Positions 33,994 to 43,185 of a stretch of DNA of 64,000 nt are shown here, in pieces. The stretch is from Candidatus Flexifilum breve. Lineage in GTDB: Bacteria > Chloroflexota > Anaerolineae > Aggregatilineales > Phototrophicaceae. A program made the translations under genes and the position numbers. The stretch is from positions 542,634 to 606,633 of the forward strand of contig JADKGC010000005.1 of NCBI GenBank assembly GCA_016717205.1, written 5' to 3'. The notes beneath the pieces were generated by a model. That model made no database searches. It saw nothing but the letters and a program-made list of their open reading frames with translations, and had not been told where the DNA came from. The number at the start of each line of letters is the position of its first letter. Positions within the stretch are counted from its first letter, which is position 1.

Positions 33994-34581
33994 TTACCGG
34001 TTCATGTAGCCCTGGAACTGCGTGCACAGCGCCTGATCTGTCGCGGCGTACACATAGAGGATCGTCTCGTTGTTGACCACAAACTGACCCGAACCGCTGC
34101 ACGGCTGCTGTTCTGCCGCCTGCGCGCTGAAGGCCTGCACGCCGCTCAATGCGCACTGCAGGAAGTTATTGACCACGCGGTTCTGGTTGACCAGCGCCAA
34201 GGCGCCGACCACCGGGACTTGTCCCTGCAGCACCGAGCTGATATCGGCCTGCGTGTACACGCGCGCGCCGACCGCCCCGACGTTCTGGTAGCACTGAATC
34301 ATGCTGTCGATTTGCGCGATGAGCGCCGCCGTGACCGGGTTGCCCGTGATCAGCGACGCGCCGCCGCCCACCGCCGTCACCGCATCGACGATGCTGTCGG
34401 CATCGGTCGCCACGTAGCCGGGAATGTTCGGCAGGAACTGCTGCACCGCCGAGGGATCGCTGGACGTGTCGCCGGTCGTCGGCACGATCACGCCGCCGCT
34501 GCCATTGCTCGAAATCATGGAACACGCGCCCACCAGCACGGCTGCCACCAGCAGCACGAGAGTCGTCACAATTTTACGCAC
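33994..34581 (-). CDS. Hypothetical lipoprotein
   Basis: 195 residues. MRKIVTTLVLLVAAVLVGAC ends in a lipobox (LVGAC), so the mature protein is tethered to the outer face of the membrane. The rest is rich in Val, Gln, Ser and Ala, with three further cysteines, and has no motif I recognise. Next to lspA (34733), whose enzyme would process it, though the pairing may be chance. Confidence 0.7.
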   Translation of the reverse strand: MRKIVTTLVLLVAAVLVGACSMISSNGSGGVIVPTTGDTSSDPSAVQQFLPNIPGYVATDADSIVDAVTAVGGGASLITGNPVTAALIAQIDSMIQCYQNVGAVGARVYTQADISSVLQGQVPVVGALALVNQNRVVNNFLQCALSGVQAFSAQAAEQQPCSGSGQFVVNNETILYVYAATDQALCTQFQGYMNR

Positions 34582-34732
34582 AGTCGTTCGCTCCTTCTTA
34601 AGGTCATACGCTTAGTATAGCCCAAGTGCGGGGTGAATGATCCCCCTGTCATCTGGGGGAATGAACGGCGTAACTTGAAGAGGGGAATCGGTCTCCCCTC
34701 CCTGAATTCGGGGTGGGGTCGGAATCTGATCT

Positions 34733-35233
34733 TTACACTTCCGACTGCGCGGGGGCTTCTTTCGCAGAGTCGGTGCGCCAGCTCTCGAACAGAATCAACA
34801 GCACGCCAAACACAATCGCATGGTCGGCGAGGTTGCTGACATTCGAGATCACGCCGGGGATGGTGTAGTGAATGAAGTCGATCACCGCGCCGTGATCGAT
34901 GCGGTCGATGGCATTGCCGAGCGCCCCGCCGCACACCAGACCGGTCGCATAGCGGGTGATGCGCGCGCTCGCCGGAATGCGCGGGTAAAAGGCGATCATC
35001 GCGATCACCACGATGATGGCGATGATGAGGAAGATATCGCTGGCATGCGCTAAAAATCCGAAGGCGGCGCCGGTGTTCTCACTCCGGGTGAGCTGGAACA
35101 CGGGCGCGAGCGCGGGGATCGGCTGTACGCTTTCGCCCAACTGCAACTGCGCGATGATGATCCGCTTCGTCGCTTGATCGACCGCCAGCGTCAGCGCGAT
35201 CATGACGAAGAGCACCACCCATTTACGCCCCAT
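34733..35233 (-). CDS. lspA: Lipoprotein signal peptidase (signal peptidase II)
   Basis: About 166 residues, four membrane helices. Conserved blocks SENTGAAFG, GGALGNAIDRI (catalytic Asp), VIDFIHY and NLADHAIVFG (second catalytic Asp) are all present. It removes signal peptides from lipoproteins after lipid attachment. ATG 35233 is preferred over 35245 because of GGGAAA upstream. An R2b repeat lies just past the stop. Confidence 0.95.
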   Translation of the reverse strand: MGRKWVVLFVMIALTLAVDQATKRIIIAQLQLGESVQPIPALAPVFQLTRSENTGAAFGFLAHASDIFLIIAIIVVIAMIAFYPRIPASARITRYATGLVCGGALGNAIDRIDHGAVIDFIHYTIPGVISNVSNLADHAIVFGVLLILFESWRTDSAKEAPAQSEV

Positions 35234-35276
35234 AACGTTTCCCATTCATGTCTCTGTCAATCTGCGTGGCATTGTA

Positions 35277-36188
35277 TCACACGCCGAAGAGGTCCTCTAA
35301 GTAAGCGCTCATGCTCTGCTGCCACAGTGCCGGGTCGTTTTCGAACAGGCCAACGTGCTGCGCGGTCGGGAAGAGCACCAGCGTTTTGGGATCACCGGCC
35401 GCGGCGTACAGCCGCCGCGCGTTCTCGACATTCAGCAGGGGATCGCGTTCGCCGTGCATGATGAGCAGCGGGCGCGGCGCGATCAGCGTGATCTGATCAA
35501 TGGGGCGTAAATCCTCGATGTTGGCTTCGGCTTCACGCTCCCCGAAGAACAGGATCAGCGGCGCAAACGGAAACGGCGGCAGTCCGGTGAACGCGCGCAC
35601 GCCATCAGCGACATTGTCTTCGAAGGTGCTGAAGGTCGATTCGACGATCACCCCGCGCACGTCCGGCAAAAGCGCCGCCGCGCGGATCACCGCCGCCCCA
35701 CCCATCGATTCGCCGTGCAGCAGCACCCGCGCCGGGTCGATTTCCGGTTGGGCGATCAGCCAGTTGTACGCCGCGAGTACGTCGGCGCGTTCCAGATAGC
35801 CGAGCGTAGAGAGTTCACCGTCACTTTCGCCGTGGCCGCGTAAATCGAACAGCAGCACGCCATATCCGCGCCGGAGATACCACGCGGCGCGCGGCAGAAC
35901 ATTCAGGCGATTGGCGGCGTGTCCGTGCACGAGGATCACGGTGGGGGCGGGCTGCGCGGGCGGGATGTACCAACCGCGCAGCGTCAAGCCATCGGCGCTG
36001 AACTCAACATTGCGCCATGTGGCGATGCCGAAGTCGGCGGGTGAACTCGTGATCGGCAGATGCGCCGGGCGAACAATCGCCAGCGCAAAACCGCGCGTCA
36101 CCCATATGGTCGCGCCAACCACCACAATCAGAAGTAGGGCAATGACAAAACCAACCAAGCGGAGGACTTTCGTGCGTGCTGGCATCAT
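35277..36188 (-). CDS. Membrane-anchored alpha/beta hydrolase
   Basis: 303 residues. One N-terminal helix (LRLVGFVIALLLIVVVGATI) anchors a hydrolase of the BAAT/DUF1749-like type: VILVHGHAANR, the nucleophile elbow LHGESMGGAAVI (Ser), the acid in MHGERDPLLN and the histidine in FPTAQHVGLFE. The active site would lie outside the cell. Substrate unknown. Confidence 0.85.
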   Translation of the reverse strand: MMPARTKVLRLVGFVIALLLIVVVGATIWVTRGFALAIVRPAHLPITSSPADFGIATWRNVEFSADGLTLRGWYIPPAQPAPTVILVHGHAANRLNVLPRAAWYLRRGYGVLLFDLRGHGESDGELSTLGYLERADVLAAYNWLIAQPEIDPARVLLHGESMGGAAVIRAAALLPDVRGVIVESTFSTFEDNVADGVRAFTGLPPFPFAPLILFFGEREAEANIEDLRPIDQITLIAPRPLLIMHGERDPLLNVENARRLYAAAGDPKTLVLFPTAQHVGLFENDPALWQQSMSAYLEDLFGV

Positions 36189-36337
36189 GGATCTGCGCTA
36201 GCTAAGCGAAACTGCGGGCGGATGATACCCGGTATTGCAAGTTCGTCACACCCTTTATACGGTACATCTCGCAATTGTTGGTTAGAATAGAGTGAGTTTG
36301 TCTTCGTCACCACTAGACCCGTGCTGGAATCCTGCTT

Positions 36338-37327
36338 ATGACCTCTGACATCATCGTTAAAATTGACGATCGTGTGCGCTTGATGTCTGCCTTGCTGGCG
36401 GCGACGCGCTACCCCGAACTGTCGCAGCAGAAAAAACCGCACGGCACGCACGCTCATGCCCGTGCCACTAAGAAATTCCTCGGCCTGCAAGCCGGGCACG
36501 AGGCCGCGACGACGCTGCAAATCATGATCGATCAGCGAGCGCCACTGGAAGCGATCTTCGCGCTGGCGCTGGTGCTGCGACCGCCGCAGTACACGGTCGA
36601 TAAGCCGCCGCGCTGGATGCCGCCCGGTTGGAACGACAAGGTGCGCGACTTCGAAACGGTCAGTGGGCTGGCTGGATGGTGGCAGTCCGAGGCGGCAGTC
36701 TGGTCGAGCGCGCTCGACCAATCGCAGAAAATGTTTGCGAAGATCAATCTGAAGCCGTTCCTCAAGCCGTTTGTGGGCGAGATCAAAGAGCGGTTGATTT
36801 TCATGCCCAACATCCTCTACCCGACCGATCAGGAGATTTCCTTTCGGCTGGGCAATGATCTCGTGGCGATCATCCCGCCGCGCCTCGCCTGGGGCGACAG
36901 TCCGCCGTGGCCGTTCGATGAAGACCCGGCGCACGTCTACCGCGCGGCGATCCTCGCCTATGGCCGCCTGCTCATGAGCGCCTATCTGCGGACGCATCAG
37001 GCCAAAGTTGCCGAGATCGCGCAGACCCCGCTCCCGATCAGCGATGCGCTCAAGGCGGCGCACCCCGGTTGGATGGAGCAGTTCACGGCACTGTTCGTGG
37101 CGGGCGCGGTCGCCATTTATCTGGAAGATCATGTGAGCCATGCCGAGGCGAAGTCCTATATTCTCATGGAGAAGAAGGTCAACGGCCTCGACGTGCTCCC
37201 CGGCGTGGTCAGCGTGCTGCGCCGCTACCTGACCGAGCGCGAAGCGGGGCGCTACCAGAATTTGCTGGAATTTTTGCCGGTGTTCCCGCGTCAACTGCGC
37301 GTCGCCCGCCGCATTGTGACGCTCTAA
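36338..37327 (+). CDS. Hypothetical protein
   Basis: 329 residues, no signal peptide or membrane segment. It is rich in helices, with an aromatic and proline-rich middle (PPRWMPPGWNDKVRDFE; IPPRLAWGDSPPWPFDEDP). HGTHAHARATKKFLGLQAGH near residue 36 has clustered histidines. I do not recognise the family. It has its own start after GGAATCC and no close partner. Confidence 0.7.
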   Translation: MTSDIIVKIDDRVRLMSALLAATRYPELSQQKKPHGTHAHARATKKFLGLQAGHEAATTLQIMIDQRAPLEAIFALALVLRPPQYTVDKPPRWMPPGWNDKVRDFETVSGLAGWWQSEAAVWSSALDQSQKMFAKINLKPFLKPFVGEIKERLIFMPNILYPTDQEISFRLGNDLVAIIPPRLAWGDSPPWPFDEDPAHVYRAAILAYGRLLMSAYLRTHQAKVAEIAQTPLPISDALKAAHPGWMEQFTALFVAGAVAIYLEDHVSHAEAKSYILMEKKVNGLDVLPGVVSVLRRYLTEREAGRYQNLLEFLPVFPRQLRVARRIVTL

Positions 37328-37652
37328 AAAGTAAGTTCTCTAAAGGAATCTACGAACGGAGGTAGGGGCGCACCTATGAGGGTGTTTAAAAATCCCTCAC
37401 CCCAACCCCTCTCCCACGCAAGTGGGGAGAGGGGAAACGTTGCGAGCGGTGTTGGCTCCCCTCCCTGAATTCGGGGAGGGGCCGGGGGTGGGGTCGGAAT
37501 CTGACCTTTTTCAACACCCTCATGTGTGCGCCCGAAAATGGGCAGACACATAGGTCTGCCCCTACTTTTGAGAATCCACTTAAGCCGTCCGCTGGAAGTT
37601 GGGTTCGGGCGACTATTTCGGTCGCCCTTATGGACTACATACAATATATATC
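37328..37652. repeat. R1-type hairpin interrupted by a MITE-like element
   Basis: GTAGGGGCGCACCTAT (about 37362-37377) is followed by GAGGGTGTTTAAAAA (37378-37392), R2 and R2b units, TTTTTCAACACCCTC (37507-37521), then ATGTGTGCGCCC and a second hairpin with GGGCAGACA/TCTGCCC to about 37565. The element ends are inverted repeats (14 of 15). An uninterrupted counterpart of the host repeat is at 51303-51358. Confidence 0.75.
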
Positions 37653-37682
37653 TTGACAGTTATATAACCAATATGGTATATT
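37653..37682 (+). promoter_or_regulatory. Promoter and operator of the ArsR gene
   Basis: TTGACA (37653-37658), 18 bases, TATATT (37677-37682). The ATG at 37689 lies where transcription should begin, so the mRNA is probably leaderless. The palindrome GTTATATAAC (37659-37668) and the near-palindrome TAACC-N5-GGTAT sit in the spacer as operator candidates. Confidence 0.65.
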
Positions 37683-37688
37683 ATAAAC

Positions 37689-38024
37689 ATGGTCACTACT
37701 GTCTATGAAGCGCTGGCGGAACCGACGCGCCGCCGCATCCTCGATTTGCTGCGCGACCAGCCCCGGCTGGTCGGAGAACTTGTCACGCTGCTCGACATGA
37801 GTCAGCCGGGCGTCTCCAAGCATCTGCGCGTGCTGCGCGAGGTCGGGCTGGTCAGCGTGCGGCAGGATGCCCAGCGCCACTGGTATGAACTGCGCACCGA
37901 ACCGCTCGAAGAGATTGACGGCTGGCTAGAAACCTATCGCCACCTGTGGAACGAGCGGCTGGATCGCCTCGACCGCTACCTCATCGAACTCCAGGCACGG
38001 CCCGACGATCTGCCCGACGCCTAA
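37689..38024 (+). CDS. ArsR-family winged-helix repressor
   Basis: 111 residues. ALAEPTRRRILDLLRDQP and TLLDMSQPGVSKHLRVLREVGLVSV form the helix-turn-helix, QDAQRHWYELR the wing. Metal-binding ELCVCDL is absent, so this is not a metal sensor of the SmtB type; it resembles the SdpR-like branch, which often controls SRPBCC or membrane genes. It probably binds its own promoter. No ribosome binding site, in keeping with a leaderless start. Confidence 0.88.
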   Translation: MVTTVYEALAEPTRRRILDLLRDQPRLVGELVTLLDMSQPGVSKHLRVLREVGLVSVRQDAQRHWYELRTEPLEEIDGWLETYRHLWNERLDRLDRYLIELQARPDDLPDA

Positions 38025-38132
38025 TCTCGACCTGCGCTGCCGCACTTCTCCCGTGCCCGCCGTCCCTACTGGACATGCACCCACCGCTTGGGTAAACTAT
38101 CACAAACTGTTGAACTTTTCGGAGATGTTGGC

Positions 38133-38537
38133 ATGGCAACCGACTCGCGGACTTGGTTCTACACCACGCCCGACGCCCGTCCTTACTTTATTGAGGAGCG
38201 CGTGAATCACACGCTCTGGAAGCATCGTCTCGCAAACATTCACATGCTTTGCACCCATGCCGAGTCCCCCATTCGCATGGAAGGGCGCTGGCAGAACGAA
38301 ATGCCGGTGGTCTTCGAATGGCAGCCGGGCAAGTACTTCATTCTGCGCACCGGGGCCGAAAGCCGCGAGATCATCGGCGTGATGCGGCAGATTTTGAAGA
38401 TGCGCCCCGCGCTCACCTATCAAGACACCGACGGCATGTTCGTCGTCGAATGGCACACCGACGGCGGCGAAGCCCGCTGGCGCGAAGTGCAGGGGCAGCC
38501 GCAGTACCAGTCACTGCGCCGCCTGCGCCGCGACTAA
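38133..38537 (+). CDS. Hypothetical protein
   Basis: 134 residues, soluble, beta-rich. WFYTTPDARPYFIEERVNH, then IRMEGRWQNEMPVVFEWQPG. Nothing in it matches a family I know. GGAGATG upstream supports ATG 38133 rather than TTG 38088. A terminator follows, so it ends a transcript. Confidence 0.6.
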   Translation: MATDSRTWFYTTPDARPYFIEERVNHTLWKHRLANIHMLCTHAESPIRMEGRWQNEMPVVFEWQPGKYFILRTGAESREIIGVMRQILKMRPALTYQDTDGMFVVEWHTDGGEARWREVQGQPQYQSLRRLRRD

Positions 38538-38565
38538 CGAACCTACGTAAGAGTCGATTGCATCG

Positions 38566-38598
38566 AGCCGTCTGCATTGTAACTGTAGACGGCTTTTT
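38566..38598 (+). terminator. Intrinsic terminator
   Basis: AGCCGTCT (38566-38573) pairs with AGACGGCT (38587-38594), followed by a T run. Confidence 0.8.
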
Positions 38599-38618
38599 GC
38601 TTGGAGTCCCACATCCTC

Positions 38619-39065
38619 ATGTTGAATGTCAAAGTAACCCTTGGCGCTGGCTATGAAACGCTGATTGAGACCCGTGGTTTGACGGCAACCGCCGACGAAC
38701 CCATCGAAGACGGCGGCACGAACAAGGGCATGACGCCCCGCGAACTCCTGCTGGGGGCGTTAGGCGCGTGCGCGGCCATCACCGCGAAGCTCTACGCGAC
38801 GCGCAAGGGCTGGCCGCTGGAAGGCGTCGAGATTAATGTGTCGAGCGAACGCTACAAGGCGAGCGAGTACCCCGGCACCTACACGGGCACATCCGCCAAT
38901 ATCAGCGATTTTCGCCAGCTCATCAACTTCAAAGGCGATCTCACCGAAGAGCAGCGCACCCGCCTGCTCGAAATTGCCGGAAAATGCCCCGTACACCGCA
39001 TTTTGACCGAAGATAACTTCCTTTTCGAAGAACTCGTCACCCAGGCAATCAGCGAAGAGTCCTAA
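38619..39065 (+). CDS. OsmC-family peroxide-reducing protein
   Basis: 148 residues from ATG 38619. ELLLGALGACAAITAKLYATRK carries the first redox cysteine and GKCPVHRIL the second, in the arrangement of OsmC/YhfA proteins, which reduce organic hydroperoxides or act on sulfur compounds. GGAG lies 12 bases upstream; TTG 38601 is an alternative. Likely a single gene between a terminator and the next hypothetical gene. Confidence 0.88.
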   Translation: MLNVKVTLGAGYETLIETRGLTATADEPIEDGGTNKGMTPRELLLGALGACAAITAKLYATRKGWPLEGVEINVSSERYKASEYPGTYTGTSANISDFRQLINFKGDLTEEQRTRLLEIAGKCPVHRILTEDNFLFEELVTQAISEES

Positions 39066-39127
39066 CCTCCGCCACCTTTTGTGTTACTATTGACATTATG
39101 TCGATAGCGAACCAGAAGGTGGTAGAC

Positions 39128-39736
39128 ATGTCTGAAACGACGTACGCGCTTGACCGCGATCTGCGCGAAGCCGAAGCGATGGCCGAGGGGCTGCTCTCAT
39201 ATCTCCAGCAGGATCGCCTGTACGGGTCGGTGGGCAGCGGCGGCCTCTTCGGTGGTGGGAGTATGCCCAGCCTGACGATTGGCGCGCTGCTCATGCGCCT
39301 GCGCCGCCTGCAGGCGCTCAGTGACAGCCTGACCGATGCGCAGCGCGAACAACTGCGCCGCGTGGTTGCCGCGCATGACTCCGTGCGCAAGGAATGGACG
39401 CTGCGCTATACGGATCGCCTGCTGCAAGAGGCAACGTCCCGCCTCAAAGCGATGGATGCGTTCTTCGAAGAATGCGAAGATAACCCGCGTACCTGTGCCC
39501 GCAACTACATGCCGGAGACGCTGCGCCGCACGATTGTGCAGGACATCCACGCCGCGCTGACCGAGCTTGGCGCTGAAAGTGCCGAACTTGACCGCGCGCT
39601 GCGTAACGCCGACGGCAAGCTGCGCCGCACCACCGCGCCTGCCGAGTTCGTCTGGTCGAAGGCGCTGCAGCCCGCTTATCCGCAGTCGCCCTACTGGTGG
39701 CTGTACGCTCTGCCGCCCACACCGGAAGAGAAGTAG
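39128..39736 (+). CDS. Hypothetical helical protein
   Basis: 202 residues. ATG 39128 follows AAGGTGG at ideal spacing. It is rich in Arg, Leu, Glu and Ala and predicted helical throughout (DRLLQEATSRLKAMDAFFEE; ALTELGAESAELDRALR). The glycine-rich GSVGSGGLFGGGS near residue 35 may be a flexible loop. No family recognised. Confidence 0.6.
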   Translation: MSETTYALDRDLREAEAMAEGLLSYLQQDRLYGSVGSGGLFGGGSMPSLTIGALLMRLRRLQALSDSLTDAQREQLRRVVAAHDSVRKEWTLRYTDRLLQEATSRLKAMDAFFEECEDNPRTCARNYMPETLRRTIVQDIHAALTELGAESAELDRALRNADGKLRRTTAPAEFVWSKALQPAYPQSPYWWLYALPPTPEEK

Positions 39737-39990
39737 CCAGTCAGCCGCTCTCAGTTTACAGTTAACGAGCCGCTGGTCTCAACTGTAGCGGGTGTCTAAA
39801 AAGTATTTCCATTACACCCCTCACCCTGCTTGCTGCGCAAGCTGTCCCTCTCCCACGTAAACGGGGAGAGGGACAAAAGCGACTTTTCTCCCCTTCTCCC
39901 CGCTTGCGTGGGAGAAGGGGTCGGGGGTTGAGGGGCTGATTGGACACCCTCTGTAAACTGATCAGTGTGAACTGTCAACTGATAACTCTT
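39737..39990. repeat. Intergenic MITE-like repeat block
   Basis: GGGTGTCTAAAAAG (about 39791-39804) and TTGGACACCCTC (about 39941-39952) form inverted ends around R2 units. Just outside are ACTGT/AACTG-type tandem words (39755-39785 and 39955-39985). Confidence 0.6.
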
Positions 39991-40563
39991 ATGCGCCTGT
40001 TCATTGCCATTGAACTGCCCGATGAGCTGAAAGATCGCCTTGCGGGGCTGAAAACCGTGATTCCCGCCGCGAATTGGGTCAAACGCGCCGGCTACCACCT
40101 CACGCTGAGTTTCCTCGGCGAGGTGGACTCCGCTCGCGTCCCGGCGCTCACGGCGGCTCTGAGCAGCATACAGTCACCGTCGTTCAGCGTGACGCTGCGC
40201 GGAGCAGGGCGCTTTCCGCCCAAAGGTGCGGCGCGTGTGCTGTGGATCGGCACGGAGACGCAGCCCGCGCTCATAGCGCTGCACCAGCAGGTCGAACGGG
40301 CGCTCGTACCGCTCGGCTTTCCGCCGGAAGATCGCTCCTTCAGCGCGCATATCACGCTGGCGCGGCTGAAAACTGACGCGCGGCGTGAGGTCGAGGCATT
40401 TTTGGAGAAGCATCGGGATTGGCGCGCCGATCCCTTCCCCGTGACCGCCTTTCACCTGATCGAGAGCACGCTCACGCCGCAGGGCGCGCACTATCGCATC
40501 GAGCACAGTTTCCCGCTCAACGAGGGCGCATCCCCCCATCTGACTGCGAACTCGCAAGCCTAA
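39991..40563 (+). CDS. thpR: RNA 2',3'-cyclic phosphodiesterase (ThpR/LigT)
   Basis: 190 residues. MRLFIAIELPDELKDRL and two histidine motifs, YHLTLSFLG (about 32-40) and SAHITLARLK (about 116-125), supply the H-x-T/S-x pairs of the 2H phosphoesterase fold. It opens 2',3'-cyclic phosphates on RNA ends. ATG 39991 is the first start past the repeat. Confidence 0.9.
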   Translation: MRLFIAIELPDELKDRLAGLKTVIPAANWVKRAGYHLTLSFLGEVDSARVPALTAALSSIQSPSFSVTLRGAGRFPPKGAARVLWIGTETQPALIALHQQVERALVPLGFPPEDRSFSAHITLARLKTDARREVEAFLEKHRDWRADPFPVTAFHLIESTLTPQGAHYRIEHSFPLNEGASPHLTANSQA

Positions 40564-40627
40564 ATGAAGGGGCATCGGGGTGCATGCTAGAATGGACTCA
40601 TAATTCCGTTCGCTTGTGGAGTGCGCC

Positions 40628-41965
40628 ATGCTCGACCAACTCATTCGCCAGCTCGACGATGCCGACCCCGCACGCCGTAAACAAGCGGTGATCGCCCTGG
40701 GTAAAAGCCGTGATGCCAGCGCGCTGAAACCGCTCGCCAATGTCTACCGCAGCGACCCCGAGCCGGAAATCCGCGAACTTGCGCGCAAAGCGGGCGTTTA
40801 CATCAAGCAGCACGCCGAAGTCATCCCCGATGTGCCTGCGACCACGCCGCCCATGCCCAAACCCGCCGCCCCGGTTGGCGAAAGCTACACACAGCGCAAA
40901 ATGCGCGAAATGGAAGAGGCGAAACGCGCCGCCGAACTCGCGCAGGAACCACGCTTTGAGACGCAGGAAGCGGACACGCGCCGCCCGATTCGCGGTCGCG
41001 AATATCAAGTACCGAAAGAGGCGCGCGAGCGTGCCGCCAAAGCCGTCGATGCGGCGCTCAGCTACAACCTGGCCGGCGATGATGCTAAGGCGATGAAAAA
41101 TCTGACGGAAGCGATCAGCCTCAATCCGAACCTGATCAACGATGCGTATTTCAACAGCATCACCGCAGGCGTCACCGGGCTGGATGGCGATGCGGCGATG
41201 GACATGATTCTGGATCGCGGCAAGCGCAAGGAATTCGAGGTGACGGCGAAGAACGTCACCAAGCAGGCGAAGATCGACAAGCATATGGAAGTCGCGACGA
41301 AGTCGTCGTGGACGGATGTGATGTGGGAAGGCGTCATCTACACGCTGATCGTGATCATCGGCCCGGTGTTGGCGGGTCTGGTCGCCACGCAGACCGCCAT
41401 GAACTACTTCAATGCCATCGCTGGCTCCGCGCAGGTCACCATTGAGCCCTCCATCGCGACCGAATTGCAGTCGTCGCTGATGGCGATCACGGCGGCGACG
41501 CTCATCCCGGTCGGTATCATCTCCGGGATCATCGGCGTGGGCGGTCTGCTGCTGGAACTGGTACTTGTGCATTTCCTGGCCGTGTCCGTCTTTCGCGGTC
41601 ACGGCACGATTCAGCACCTGCTGTCGACGCTGCTCGGTTTCTACAATCGCTGGCTGCCCGTGATGTTCCTGATCCAGTATCTGATGACGGCCATCTTCTT
41701 CGTTTCCGCCGGGTCGCCGATCACCTACTGTTTCACCATCATCTTGGTCATCCTCACGCTGTATGTGCTGGGCAAAACCTCCGGCAAAATCGGCGAGGCT
41801 TATGATTTTGGTGGGATGAAGGGCTGTCTGGCGTATAACCTCAGCAACGTGGTCGTGCTCGGCGCGATCACCGCGGTGATGTACCTGCTGTTCAACGCGC
41901 TCGGCTCGGCGATGGTACAGTCGCTGTTCCAGCTCAACCCGGAGATGCTTCCTCCACTGCAGTAA
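40628..41965 (+). CDS. Membrane protein with HEAT-like N-terminus and Yip1-like C-terminus
   Basis: About 445 residues. Residues 1-60 form one or two HEAT-like helices (LDQLIRQLDDADPARRKQAV), then a proline- and glutamate-rich linker. TPR-like ALSYNLAGDDAKAMKNLTEA comes before five or six hydrophobic helices (about 240-430; VIYTLIVIIGPVLAGLV; IIGVGGLLLELVLVHFLA), which resemble Yip1 domains. Its role is not known. GGAG before ATG 40628. Confidence 0.65.
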   Translation: MLDQLIRQLDDADPARRKQAVIALGKSRDASALKPLANVYRSDPEPEIRELARKAGVYIKQHAEVIPDVPATTPPMPKPAAPVGESYTQRKMREMEEAKRAAELAQEPRFETQEADTRRPIRGREYQVPKEARERAAKAVDAALSYNLAGDDAKAMKNLTEAISLNPNLINDAYFNSITAGVTGLDGDAAMDMILDRGKRKEFEVTAKNVTKQAKIDKHMEVATKSSWTDVMWEGVIYTLIVIIGPVLAGLVATQTAMNYFNAIAGSAQVTIEPSIATELQSSLMAITAATLIPVGIISGIIGVGGLLLELVLVHFLAVSVFRGHGTIQHLLSTLLGFYNRWLPVMFLIQYLMTAIFFVSAGSPITYCFTIILVILTLYVLGKTSGKIGEAYDFGGMKGCLAYNLSNVVVLGAITAVMYLLFNALGSAMVQSLFQLNPEMLPPLQ

Positions 41966-42340
41966 AGCCCCGCAACCCCCGACACCTGCTTCCACGCAAG
42001 CGGGGAAAGGGGTACCTTGTTGGGCGGAATTGCTAAAGCGTATCCGTCATGGCGTTGGTTGTAGGGGCAAGGCGCGTCGGTAGCTCCGCAGAATAGCGTG
42101 AAGTCGTTTTAGATGCAGCGGACGCAATGAATTGCGTCCCTACACAAGGACAAATTTCTCGTAGGGACGCGATTTATCGCGTCCGCAACATTCCAAAACC
42201 GACCTGTAACCCATTTTCACGGTGTTCTACGCACTTACCGGCGCGCCTTGCCCCTTCTTTAGCACGTCCGCAGCCACCTCGCCCCATTCGTCTGGTGTAC
42301 AATACGGGTCGTATGTCGGCTGTGTTCCCAAAGGACGACT
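41966..42340. repeat. Intergenic repeats (R2, several R1)
   Basis: A 375-base gap: R2 remnant (about 41970-42012), R1 hairpins at about 42119-42138 (GGACGCAAT/ATTGCGTCC) and 42163-42182 (GGACGCGAT/ATCGCGTCC), and GTAGGGGCAAGGCGCG at about 42061. No gene. AAAGGA near 42330 serves the next gene. Confidence 0.55.
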
Positions 42341-43165
42341 TTGAATCTCGGTACCTCTCTGCTGGTAGGCGCGGCGGGTTTGGCGGTGGGGGCGTTGACC
42401 TACGCCCATCGCATCGAGCTGAATCGCATTGATGTGCAGGAGATCCCTGTGCCGCTGCGGCAGCTCGATCCCGCGTTTGATGGCTACACCATCGCGCAGA
42501 TCAGCGATATTCATATGGGCGGCAGCATGACGCCTGCCCGATTAGCAGCGGCGATTGCGGTGGTCAACCGTTATGAACCGGATGTGATTGCGATCACCGG
42601 GGATTTTGCCACGCGCCGCCTGCCGCTCAACGTGAGCGATTTGATCACGCCGCTATGCCAGCTCCGCGCGAAAGATGCGCTGTTCGCCGTGCTCGGCAAT
42701 CACGATTACCGCAATGCGCGCGCCGCAGTGCGCTTGGCTATTCGCAGCACCGAGCTCACACCGCTGCATAACGCCGTGCAAACCATTCGTCGTGGAGACG
42801 CCGTGCTGCATTTCGCCGGGGTGGAGAGCGTGATTCTGCACCGCGCGCGCCTCGACCGCGTGCTCGCCGCGCTGCCTGCTGACGGCCCGGCCATTCTGCT
42901 GGCGCACGAACCGGACTTCGCGCTGGTCGCTGCCGCGACCAGGCGCTTTGCGCTGCAGCTCTCCGGGCATTCGCATGGCGGACAGGTGCGCTTGCCGTTC
43001 GCGGCCAGATTTGTGCTGCCGTCGTTTGCGCGGCGCTACGTGATGGGTCTGTATCGTGTCGGCACCATGCAGCTCTACGTGAATCGCGGCTTGGGCACGG
43101 TCGGCATTCCGTTCCGCTTCAACTGCCCGCCGGAAATCACGATTCTGCGCCTGTCCGCGCGGTGA
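42341..43165 (+). CDS. Membrane-associated metallophosphoesterase (YkuE-like)
   Basis: 274 residues. A hydrophobic N-terminus (LLVGAAGLAVGALTY) precedes a calcineurin-like domain with QISDIHMG, ITGDFA, LGNHDY, LLAHEPD and LSGHSHGGQVRLP. YkuE/YaeI members cleave lipid or nucleotide phosphates at the membrane. TTG 42341 is preceded by AAAGGA. Substrate unknown. Confidence 0.85.
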   Translation: MNLGTSLLVGAAGLAVGALTYAHRIELNRIDVQEIPVPLRQLDPAFDGYTIAQISDIHMGGSMTPARLAAAIAVVNRYEPDVIAITGDFATRRLPLNVSDLITPLCQLRAKDALFAVLGNHDYRNARAAVRLAIRSTELTPLHNAVQTIRRGDAVLHFAGVESVILHRARLDRVLAALPADGPAILLAHEPDFALVAAATRRFALQLSGHSHGGQVRLPFAARFVLPSFARRYVMGLYRVGTMQLYVNRGLGTVGIPFRFNCPPEITILRLSAR

Positions 43166-43185
43166 TTATCGCCTGACTCTATTGA

